From positions 907,501 through 971,500 of the forward strand of contig JANUWF010002008.1 of the NCBI GenBank assembly GCA_026120185.1: a DNA stretch of 64,000 nt, written 5' to 3'. The DNA is from Voacanga thouarsii. Lineage: Eukaryota; Streptophyta; Magnoliopsida; Gentianales; Apocynaceae. The notes under the pieces are model-generated. The model was not told the DNA's origin. It was given only the letters and a program-made list of their open reading frames with translations, and searched no databases. This document shows, piece by piece, positions 1 to 9,648 of the stretch (position 1 is its first letter; each line of letters opens with the position of its first letter). The position numbers and the translations under genes are program-made.

Positions 1-2808
1 AACTAACTATTTTGCTCACCCCTTTCATCATCTGAGTCATCATCAACAATCTACAAATTGGTCATCCTATCTTCGACTGCAAACCAACTATTGCAACACA
101 TTAACATCTTCAAAGTATGAAGAGCCAATCGAGATCTTCTTTCATCAATTTTTCGAACGATCTCACTAAAGACACTTTCCGATGGCATTTGGAGACAGGT
201 GGTATTAAAAAATCACATGCCATTTTAGATAAAATGGGGTCTTGACTTACATGAGCCTTCCATCAATCACAAATATCAAAATGTTGATCCTCAGTTTCTA
301 CCAAAGGCTGAATCTCGTAAATTGTGATCACATTATAGGTGATAAATGATCTCTTTTTACGTTTTATGATACTCTATGATTAAATACTGATGAAATCGAA
401 GAGGTAGATCTTCGTGGTGGTTGAAATTGATGGTTAGATGATGATGAAGCTTGCCTACTTAAAGTAGTAGAACCAGAACAAGAAGACTCAAACTCATACA
501 AATTATACATGTCAGATAGAGTTTTAGCCTTTTTTATTTTTTATAATATATTACCTAAGTGTTTGAGATTCATCAATATCTAATGTCTCATATAAATATT
601 CAATAATACTATGAAATCCAACCGTTTTTACTTGAGGATCCATACACAATGCCATACAATACAAAATAGGAATATCTTCATAATATTTTTTATATTTTTC
701 AAACATACTTCTCATAAAATAACCATATTATGGATGGTCTATATACTCACCAAAAATATATTCTACCTTAGCAAGTATTGGAAGAATATGATGAGTAGTG
801 AGATAATAAGATCCCGATAAAAGTTCAATTACTTTTTTTAAAGTAAATAAAAATGTTGACAATACAATACAATTCTCAAAATGAGTTTCAGTTAGTTGAA
901 GTTGAAAATTGTTACTATTACAAAATTCAATAAGTTGGTTTTGAAAAGGTATAACACTTTCAAACATATCTAAAGTTGAGTTCCATCTAGTTTTACAATC
1001 TAATCTAAATTTTTTAAAAGATATATCTCATTCTCAGTATAAAATCTTAAAATTTTGTTGCCTAGTTGGAGAAGTTTTAATAAATAAAACAACATTTCTA
1101 ATTACATTAACAATATCATCAATATATTTATATCCTTCCTTAACACACAAATTAAATATATGACAAGCATACCTAGTATAAAATAAAATACCATCTAACA
1201 TAGGATTCATAGTATTTTTCAAAATTGTTATGGCAGAATCATTATTTGAAGCGCTATCTAAAGAAATAGAAATAATTTTATTTAAAATCCTATAGTCACG
1301 ACATGTTTGATGAATCATTCTAGCAATACTAGTACATACATGAGGATATTCAAATAATTTAAAAGAAATAGTTCTTTTATGTACTAATGATCAATCCAAT
1401 GATATGTAATGCACAAATAAGACTCATTAGTAATTGCAGTCCAACAATCAAAAGTAATAGCAAATTTCCAATTACAATAATCAAACATAGCAATTAGATG
1501 CTCTTTCATTTCTTTATATATCTTTATTATATCATTTTTTAATATTGTTCTAGGAATCTTTTTCCATGCAAGTTGACAGTTGTTTTACATGTATTGTTCA
1601 TAATGTGAATTTTCTGTAAAATTAAAAGGTAATTTAGTTTGAACAATCATTTTAGCAAATCCACTTCTATTTTTTATATGATCGTATTGAAAATTACCAA
1701 CAATTTGACCTCCTATAATATGGATTTGTTGTTGTTTAAGTAGATTTTCTAACTAATCATTATATGACATTTTCATATATCTAACTAACATTTCTATCCC
1801 TTTTCCCTTCTTATGTGCATATACTACCTTAAAATTTTACATGTTGCCCTATCATTATCATTATCCTTTTTAAAAAGATTCTAAACTATAGATGTTTTTG
1901 CTGTAGCTACAACTTTCAAAGTTTCACCATCATCCTGACCTACATTAGATTCATCAGGATTAATAGTTGGAGTTGGTTTTGATTGTGAAACACTAACGCT
2001 AGGTCTACTAGGGCCTTCATTTTCATTGTCTATTTCATTATTTATTAAATTCAAGGCTGAGTCTATATTGAAATCAAAATGTGCAATGATTGTGATGAAG
2101 AAAAATGATGATATTTATTTGGATCCATTATTTCTAAACAAAAACAATCAATCAAAATTCAAAAAAAAAGTTCAAAAAAATGAAATAAAGTGTTAACAAA
2201 TACTAAAACAAGAGAATTAAAAGATATAAATAACAAATTAACTTAAAAATTAAACAAATAAACAATTAATAAAGCTAAAAAAATAAGAATTTAATATTAA
2301 GAAATACTAATTAGTTGATGACCAAGAATAACAACATTTTGTGGAACTTCACTTCTTATATCTACTATTCCGCCACTCAATAATCTTCCAAAATATGAAG
2401 ACTTTTTTGAAGAATTAAAAAATATATAAAAAATTAAATTATATTCTAACACTTTTTGTAGAAGAAATGAAAAGATTTGAGGATTATAAGAGAAAGATAA
2501 ATAAAACTAAAAGAGTTGGAGAGAATTAGAGAGAGTTGGAGAGAGTTAAAGAGTGTTTGGTGAGTTTTAGGGTGAATTGGGGGGTATTTATAGAGTTTTG
2601 GGGTTAGGGGGAAAATATAGCCATTAGGGTTCTAAAAGCAAAAAAAAAAAAAAAATAAGTGGAGAGCCGTTGGTGCAAGGGCTCTCCAATATGAGTCGGC
2701 CCGTGGCAGGGCAAGGATTTTAATCCCTAGCCCGAACCGGCCTGGGGGCCAGCCCTCCTCACAGTGGCCAGTTCGGCTCTCAGGCCAGGCCTAGCGCCCG
2801 GTTGTCAA
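1..2808 (-). mobile_element. hAT-superfamily DNA transposon remnant, 5' end at right
   Basis: A decayed hAT transposon lies in minus orientation. Its transposase remnant fills about 100-2128, and a GC-rich block at about 2650-2808 (rich in GGCC and GGGC words, sharply different from the AT-rich neighbours) looks like the GC-rich subterminal region of plant hAT elements. On the minus strand the block begins near CATTGACAACCGGGCG, a plausible terminal inverted repeat. The other terminus lies left of the window or is lost, so no 8-bp target duplication can be tested. It abuts the gypsy LTR that starts at 2809. A long poly(A) run at about 2640-2656 separates the GC-rich block from the leader. Confidence 0.7.
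100..2128 (-). pseudogene. hAT transposase, RICESLEEPER/BED type, disrupted
   Basis: Read on the minus strand, a start codon at 2128 opens MDPNKYHHFSSS, followed by an acidic serine-rich leader and a stretch (about 1860-1800) ending NLFKKDNDNDRATCKI, where a BED zinc finger begins in this family. The middle (1318-1034) contains DSASNNDSA and YACHIFNLCVKEG, matching the RNase-H-like core of plant hAT transposases where a DNASNND-type catalytic block precedes the C/H-rich HILNLIV region. The end (about 240-100) reads PILSKMACDFLIPPVSKC, the hAT dimerisation domain normally written as PVLS-MA-DIL-IPVSTVASE. Several in-frame stops and frame changes show that it cannot encode a working enzyme. Confidence 0.75.
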
Positions 2809-4151
2809 TGCTACATACAGGTAAGTATACCCATCATATGGTGTAGGGAATGGTAAGTATCGAATGCACATGAACTTAGACTCCCACATGACTTCACCTA
2901 AATCTTTATTGATTAGCCAATAAAATAAAGAAATAAAAGTAATTAACCTACTAACCTAATATTCTAGGAAAAATCAAGTTACACAAGAAAAGTCACAAGG
3001 TTAATCAAGAAGTGAGAATAAGGAAAAGAGACATGTAAATAGATAGAAATTCTTGAAGAAAGACAATGATTGACTAGTAATTATCACAATTAATTGTCAT
3101 CTTGGTATCATGAAGGATTAAAATAGACTCCACTTCTTTTCTAATCCATGGAATCATTATCTCCTAATCAATTTAGAATATTTTCCAATCAAACCAAAGC
3201 AACCAAAAGATGCATGAAACTCATTCTTCAACTAATATTCCTTTACTCTAGGCGATATCAAAGTATGAAATTAGCCAATGACCCTATACACTAGGTGAAA
3301 TTAACTAATCTTTGACTACTCAATGTATCAAAATTATCACAAAATAACCTCAAATAACTAGAAAAATACATGTACATTTAAGCCCTTTGAAATTCAACCT
3401 TTTAAATACATCATAAAGCATAACTGCCCAAATAAAATCAAGGTAAAAAATACAAGAGAAAAGACGTTAAACTTTTAGAAAAGTTGCTCTTTTCTTCTTG
3501 AAAACTCCTTCATGAAATATGCCCTCTCCTCTTCAAAAGTAGCTTGAATGATCTCCTTAGATTTTTTCTTAGAGTTCTAAGATTTGGAGGTTACTCATCC
3601 CCTCCTTTAATTCGTGCTTGACAAGACAGCATAAAGGGCTATTAATAGTGGAACTTGAAAACCCTTGCAAATTACTGAGTAACGGTCTGTCCCGACATGA
3701 ATTGGTATCTGTCATAATGCTAAACTGGTGCCAATTATGTAGCTTTCTACAATTCCTTCTCTGAATCGGTGCCTGTTGCTTGTTTCCTCCGGCGCAAATT
3801 GTTCTCAGTGTTTTAGCTCCCAAACTCTCTAGAAATAATTGATGCCTCTTCAGTAGTTGAACCACTGCCTGCTAACAAATGAAACTAGTGCCTGTATAGT
3901 TCCTAATTGGCACCGATTGTTCTAAGACTATTGGCTTTAATAATGGGATATCATTTGGCGCCTGTATAGTACATCATCCGACATTTGATGCTTCTTTGCT
4001 CTATTTTGCCTTAGTTCTCTAATTTATCTTTTACTTTTGTATTCTGCATAAAACAAGGCAATTATTAGGGAAATAAGTAGCCATCAAATCATAAACTCAA
4101 TATAATTTAGCACAAATGACTAAGAAATATAACAATAATGAGTACTCATCA
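2809..4151 (-). repeat. 3' LTR of gag-only Ty3/gypsy element
   Basis: On the minus strand the LTR starts TGATGAGTACTCATT at 4151, directly after a purine tract, and ends near 2809 at CA. Its U3-side half (about 3510-4151) repeats at 8939-9576: both copies share GCCCTCTCCTCTTCAAAAGT, the TTTGGAGG block and the ATAAAGGGCTAT/ATAAGGGGCTAT block. The half at 2809-3480 has no counterpart at the right-hand LTR but resembles the LTR segment at 25488-25848 (both have GGTAAGTATAC, AATTAACCTACT and a nearby AAGTCA-AAGG), so the two gypsy families are related. The exact lower boundary is inferred. Confidence 0.7.
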
Positions 4152-4188
4152 CTCCCTCACACTTATATTCTTGCTTGTCCTCAAGCAA
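4152..4188 (-). other. Polypurine tract and adjacent hairpin of gypsy element
   Basis: The minus strand reads AAGTGTGAGGGAG just before the LTR start, a standard position and composition for a polypurine tract priming plus-strand DNA synthesis. About ten bases upstream lies TTGCTTGAGGACAAGCAA (4171-4188), a perfect 7-bp stem with a 4-base loop. A mutated version stands at the same place in the second gypsy element (23790-23808). Confidence 0.65.
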
Positions 4189-4448
4189 ATCATCAAAACA
4201 ATAAGTATCTCAAGCGAAAAGCCTTTTTAACAAGAGCAAATTTTTGGCAACATTGACTGTGATAAGAAAGATATTCTTTTTCTTTTGAGATGAGAATTCA
4301 ATTCAAGATTACTCAATTAAGCCAAACTTATGTAAACCCATATATTTTAATAGATAAAACTAAGGTTATCGAAGTTGAATTAAACGTATCTATGCTTATT
4401 CAACACATTTCACCTCATCTTCTAAGTTAAGAATATGACTCAAATGAT

Positions 4449-4891
4449 TCATATAAGTAGGGAATAATGAGTTAATTTAAGTTTTTTTATTTCCAAAACT
4501 TTATATAGATTGGCCTTCGTATCTCTAGGGAGGGTGGCACTTTGTCTATCACCTAAAAGCTTTGCAATCTGTCTAATTTGTCCTTCAAGGTTGTAAATAG
4601 ATACTTCTTGATTGTGCATAGATGCCTCGACTCCTTGAAAGCATGAGTTGATGGAGAAGACAAACTTTTCTACCAAATCTTCCAATGATGGCTTTTGTAG
4701 ACGTTGAGGAAGAGAAGCATGGTAGGGAATAGGAACTTTGGGGAGAGGCACTTGAGGTCTAGCCATTGGACATGCTTGAACACTTTGAGGGGATGGTTAA
4801 CCATGTCCTTGATTGCTCCATGAGAAGTTGAGATGATTATGCCACCTAGAATTGTAGGTGTTCCCATTGGGGTTGTTGCTATGGTTGCTCA
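4449..4891 (-). pseudogene. gag C-terminal part, Ty3/gypsy
   Basis: This is the downstream half of a gypsy gag gene. The minus strand encodes NPNGNTYNSRWHNHLNFSWS (about 4876-4817), corresponding to the NPYSNTYNPGWRNHPNFSW motif typical of plant gypsy gag proteins. Further on are LEDLVEKFV, a helix with VEASMHNQE, LEGQIRQIAKLL and ATLPRDTKAN, again in family order. A stop at about 4799 breaks the frame between these blocks. It continues the gag at 7904-8938 after an insertion, and no protease, RT or integrase sequence lies between it and the 3' LTR. Together the two parts are a Gag-only, non-autonomous element. Confidence 0.75.
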
Positions 4892-5102
4892 CGGAATTGG
4901 AGAATAGCCAAACTGAATCGAATAATCGAATTGAAAAAAATTGAAATTGAAAAAACCATTGATTTTTTACTTTTCCTATATCAAACCATTTTAAAAATTT
5001 TTATGTAATATTCGTACCAAGAACCGTTCCAAACTGTATAAAAACTGTCCCAACCATCCTGAATTGTACCAAACTAAAGAACCAAATATATATAGTCATG
5101 TA

Positions 5103-5105
<3 letters not shown>

Positions 5106-5134
<29 letters not shown>
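5106..5134. repeat. (AT)n microsatellite
   Basis: Uninterrupted AT dinucleotides are followed by a short AAAG run. Confidence 0.9.
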
Positions 5135-5137
<3 letters not shown>

Positions 5138-5524
5138 AAAGAAAGAAAAAATATTCTAATTTTTCCTTAATGATAAAAAAATTAAGATTTATGACTAATA
5201 TTATTATAATTGATTATCTTATGTTTAATTTTTTTCAAAAGTATCCTGACTTTGTTTTAATAATATTTCTTTTTTATCTAACCTTGTTTCAAGTTTTAAT
5301 ATCTATATGTAGATTATATATTCCATATATTTAAAATATAATAAATTGTTATAATTCAAAATTATAAGTATAACTGTATAAGAAAGAATTCATGATACAA
5401 AATAATGTTGTACAAATTATTTTTCTACTATTTGCATATAAAAAATTAATCTTTAGATTACTATTTTATTAAACAAAATCAAATTCATTATCTTAGTATA
5501 TTCTAATATATATAATCCCACCTA

Positions 5525-5586
5525 TGTGTGTGTGTATATATATACATACATACATACATATACATACATACACACACACACACACA
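5525..5586. repeat. Compound (TG)n(TA)n(CATA)n(CA)n microsatellite
   Basis: TG repeats pass into TA, then CATA tetranucleotides, then CA repeats. The purine/pyrimidine alternation is continuous and TG at one end faces CA at the other, so the tract is nearly self-complementary. Confidence 0.85.
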
Positions 5587-5674
5587 TCAATTAGGTAACT
5601 TAATTTTATTTTTGCTTCTTCTCTATTTTTATCCCAAAAAGCAAAGGGATTTTTAGAAGCTTATCTTATAATTA

Positions 5675-5677
<3 letters not shown>

Positions 5678-5710
<33 letters not shown>

Positions 5711-5714
5711 GTGT
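5678..5714. repeat. (GT)n microsatellite
   Basis: GT dinucleotides run with a single C interruption (GTGTGCGTGT). Confidence 0.9.
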
Positions 5715-5961
5715 ATTATACATATATATATTGCAAAATCTAAGTACATATAATTAGTATATAAAAAATAATATGCATATATAATAAAAGTATCTATATT
5801 TATAAAATTATTTATATTTATAATAGTCTATGTGTGTGGGTAGGGACATTGTCAGCAATATGACGCATAACAGAGTGCAATGGTTGTATTTATCTAATAA
5901 CTATGATAGGCAAAAAACAAGCCTTACTCTGTTGAATTATAGATTCTTATGAGAGGCAATG

Positions 5962-5969
<8 letters not shown>

Positions 5970-5999
<30 letters not shown>
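5970..5999. repeat. (AT)n microsatellite
   Basis: A clean AT dinucleotide array lies in the AT-rich insertion that splits gag. Confidence 0.9.
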
Positions 6000-6001
<2 letters not shown>

Positions 6002-7903
6002 ATAAATTTATCATTTTAACACACTAACAAATGATATACTAAATAACAATTAATATGGTGATTGAGATGGTAAGTTAATTTGAACTTTATATTTTTCTTT
6101 GATATTCTTATAATATTTTTTTATAAAAAAATTAAGTGGTATTAACAATATTATTCTAATACTAACCTTCTTTTATTTATTCTTATGTCCCCTAACATTC
6201 TAAACATTACATTTTCTAATTTTTTAAATAATTTCACTACGAGTATTTTAGAGAATTTCGTTCATAAAATATATTGTTCTTAGAATTTTTAATTATTACA
6301 TATATATTTAGAAAGATATTTATATTGAAATAGTTTCATTAAAAAAAAAAAAAAGTGATGTACATTAGCATTAGCATTATAACCTTTGAGTTACACTCAC
6401 CAATCTATCCTTAAGTTGATTTTTTTATTTAAATTATTTTTGGATTAAAATTATATTGATTTTTTTTAAATGTTAGCATAATTTTAAATTTTATTAAATC
6501 ATAAATTAACATTCTAATCTATTAAAATTGAATAATGAAATCGTTATTATTTTAAAAATAAAATTCATGAAGTCTGTTTTCATTTTAAAAATAAAAACGC
6601 CTAAAGTATTCAAATTCAAACTCTATATCTTAGAGTTTTACAAAATACATTGTTTAAATATTCAAATTTTAGTATTATCAAATTGTCTCTCACAATATAC
6701 TTGTTTAGTAATTATCTAAAATAGATATTTAAGATTTTTTTAACTAAAAATAAATCTAATACAAATGTAATTTATTTGTAAAATATTAACATTTTATTAT
6801 TAACTTTAAGTATTTCGCAATATTAATCTTTGAATTTATAAATTTTTCATAAAATTCAAAATTTTACTTGTATTCTTTGAAGAAAAACTCAATATAATTT
6901 CATTTCAAATATACCTATATAACATTTATTATCAAATAAATTCAATTAAATAAATATTTAATTAATATTCAATGTCTAGAGGGGAAAAAAAAGCTCATCC
7001 TAAACAAAAAAGGAAAGGGAAAAAAAATAAAAATGCATCCCTACTAGAATTTGTTGGGTGGAGAATAAAGAATGCTCCTACCAACCCATTTACCAATGTT
7101 TCCACTAGACCCAACATTATTGATAGTAGGGCCTACTAGCTAGGGCAATTGATGCACACCTCGAGACAAGCAAGAACAAGAGCCTTTGAAATTTGGAGGA
7201 GGTCATGTGGATCAGAAAGGTTTTTGGGAGTTTCTGTGGGTAGTTTCGCCCCTCTTTGCATCCACAAAGCTTGTGATTTTCTTGTTTCACTTCCACAAAA
7301 AACCACCCTTCTATTGCTGATATTGTCCAGAGCAAAGCATATGTCCAACACTTGAAAACAAAAGTAGGTACTACTTTAGCTGCTACTTCTTTTAATTGAT
7401 TATTCCATGTTTTAGTACCCAGACATCAAAGAACCAAACTAGTCCTTAAAATAAGGTTATGATGCTTTTCTTTGTTTCAATAGCCAGATATTGAGCTAGC
7501 TTTTGTATCTTGGCTAGACAAAAACCCATAGGTTTTTTTGCAATCATAGTGGGTTTTGGCTTTATTTGAAAAACGGCAGATTATGAGCCTCCTTTGTATG
7601 CACCTTCTTTACTTTTTCTCTCTTCTTTCATTGCAGAGTTTTCCTTTCTTTTCTACTTCTTTTGGTTATTGTAACTTAAAACCGAGACCCGAACTTAGAT
7701 CTGAATCTTTGTTCCAATTGAGATCCAAACCGAGACCCAAATCTCCATTCCGACTTGTCCTGAAATTTCAAGACAAATTAGAACGGAGATTTTGAAGTTG
7801 TGGTTCAGGATTGGTATTGAAGATTTGGAAGAACTAAATATTTTGGATAGTACCGGAGATACCAAAAAATCCCCGAACCAAACTGAACCATGAGAACCCC
7901 TAG

Positions 7904-8938
7904 CTATTACCTTGACGTGCATTTATTATGTAATCCATTTGCTCCATATATTGATCATCAATTGCTCCCATAGATTGACATTTATGGTTTGGATGCCTGC
8001 CTCTACAAAAATCACAACACATAACTTAAGCTTGAGAATTTGTGTGCCATCTTCTCGATCTTCTTAATAAGGGTTCTTAACTTCACTTCCATAACTGCCA
8101 TTGCATCAATGTTATGCATCCCTTGGGTATGCACACTAGGCTTTGGGTTACACCACAAATAGTTATTCATTATTAGGCCTTCCATGTTTTGGATGTAGTA
8201 CCACCAAAAGATGCATCTAAAAGTTGTATAATAGCAAAGTTCAACCTTTTGTGGAAAGTTAGCATTTGAAATCCTAAGTCTAATCTATGGTGTGGGTATT
8301 TCCTCAATAATTCCTTCTAATATTCCCAATAGTCATACAAAGTTTCAGCTTCTAATTGAATAAAGGAGAAGATGTCATTTCTAAGTTTGGTAGTCCGAGT
8401 TAAAAGAAAGTACTTTGCAAGAAACTTTTGTTCTAAATCATCCCAAGTAGTGATTGAACCAGGAGGTAAAGATTTAAGCCAAGACTTAGCCCTATCTTGA
8501 AGTGAAAATAGGAAGAGTCTCAACCTTATTGCATCTTCAAATACTCTATTCAACCTTAAAGTGTTACAAATCTCAAGAAAGCTTGTAATATGCGCATTAG
8601 AATCCTCATTAAGGAATCCATCAAACTGCACTGTTTGCTGTACTATTTGGATAAATGAAGGTTTCAACTCAAAATTGTTTACCTCTACTCTAGGTCTTAA
8701 GATGCCCGACTTCATTCTATGTAGTAAAGGTTTAGCATAGTCTCCTATAGTTCTCCTTCCATTTCCATTTCTATTTTGTGGTTCACCTCCGTAAACTCTA
8801 ACATTTCCGCCAATTGGGTCCATACCTTCCAGATTTTTCAATAGCACAAATAATCTATCTCTTTCATCTAAATTTTAATTTATACAACTTTCTTTTTTCA
8901 TCTCTCTTCTCAACCTTCTCAAGGTCCTTTCTATTTCT
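7904..8938 (-). pseudogene. gag N-terminal part, Ty3/gypsy
   Basis: The minus strand encodes NPEIERTLRRLRRE at about 8938-8897, the usual start of plant gypsy Gag, then one stop, then an open stretch 8847-8317 of 176 codons. That stretch contains the retrotransposon gag domain: FDGFLNEDSNAHITSFLEIC, IRLRLFLFSLQDRAKSWL, LPPGSITTWDDLEQKFLAKY and a YDYWEY end (normally LYEAWERYK). A further segment (about 8000-7904) encodes CDFCRGRHPN-KC, the expected zinc-knuckle-like CX2C...H...C motif, and MEQMDYIINARQG. No primer-binding site or leader separates it from the LTR at 8939, which points to a deletion. It continues at 4891-4449. Confidence 0.8.
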
Positions 8939-9576
8939 GGATTAAAATGCCCTCTCCTCTTCAAAAGTAGTTTGGATCCTCTCCTTAGATTTCTTCTTAG
9001 AGTTCTACGGTTTGGAGGCTGCTCTTTCCCCTCGTGCTTGATAATACAACATAAGGGGCTATTTATACTAGAGCTTGAAAACCCTTAAAAACTACTGAGT
9101 AATGGTCTATCCCGATATGAACTAACACCAGTTGTAATGCTAGACCGGCACCGATTATGTAGCTTTCTACAGTTCTCGCTTTGAACTGACGCTCGTTGCT
9201 TGTCTTCTCTAGTACTAGTTGTTCTTAGTGTTTCAACTCCCAAAGTCTCTGGAAATAACTGGTGTCTCTGTAATAGATGAACCATTGTCTATTGACAAAT
9301 GGAATTGGCATCTGTATAACTCTTAACTGGCATCGATAGTTCTCAGATTGTTGGCTTTAAACTTTCTATTTCAAATCGGTGCTTGTATAGTATATCATCC
9401 GGCATCAATTTGTTGCTTCCTTGCTCTATTTTATCTTGTTTCTCCAATTTATCTTCTACATATATAATCTACACAAATCAAGGAAATTATTTAGGAAATA
9501 AGTGGCCATATAGTCAAAAACTCAATATAATTTATCACAGATGACTAAAAAATATAGCAATAATAAGCACTCATCA
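8939..9576 (-). repeat. 5' LTR of gypsy element, 3' half deleted
   Basis: The minus strand starts TGATGAGTGCTTATTATTGC at 9576 and is colinear with the 3' LTR down to a shared GAGGAGAGGGCAT. It then jumps straight into gag coding sequence. The R-U5 part of the LTR, about 0.7 kb present in the 3' LTR, and the primer-binding site are absent. The divergence from the 3' LTR is substantial, so this is an old element. Confidence 0.7.
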
Positions 9577-9585
9577 AATGACCCC

Positions 9586-9648
9586 TGATCTTATATATGG
9601 GGCGACATCCCCACCCTTTTTAGGATATGTAGGTAGTGGAGTGTTACA
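9586..9648 (-). repeat. Fragment of the TGTAACACYCCAC repeat family
   Basis: The minus strand begins TGTAACACTCCACTACCTA at 9648 and continues to GGGGATGTCGCCCC and an AGGGGTC block. These are the first landmarks of the long units at 12643 and 35876 (TGTAACACCCCACTACCTA…GGGGATGTCGCCCC…GGGTCTTTATAA). Only about 63 bp remain before the gypsy LTR begins. It interrupts the copia reverse transcriptase reading at SRISYTSIVE. Confidence 0.65.

Larger units (their letters stand above)
4892..7903. mobile_element. AT-rich insertion splitting gag, probably non-autonomous hAT-like
   Basis: The gag reading is broken off at about 7904 (…INARQGNS) and resumes at about 4891 (SNHSNNPNG…), so roughly 3 kb was inserted. 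The inner edges look like diverged inverted arms: CCAAACTGAATCG near 4911 and, at the other end, CCGAACCAAACTGAACCATG ending CCCCTA at 7902. TAGGGGTTCTCATGG-type ends rich in GGTTC/GAACC words are common in plant hAT elements, but I could not find a clean matching left terminus or an 8-bp duplication. The interior has no convincing coding sequence, only microsatellites and A/T-rich DNA. A nest of two small elements is equally possible. Confidence 0.4.

Noticed and set aside
5106..5999. Clustered microsatellites as an origin or matrix-attachment element
   Set aside because: AT, GT and CATA tracts are common in plant AT-rich DNA and nothing specific supports a function.
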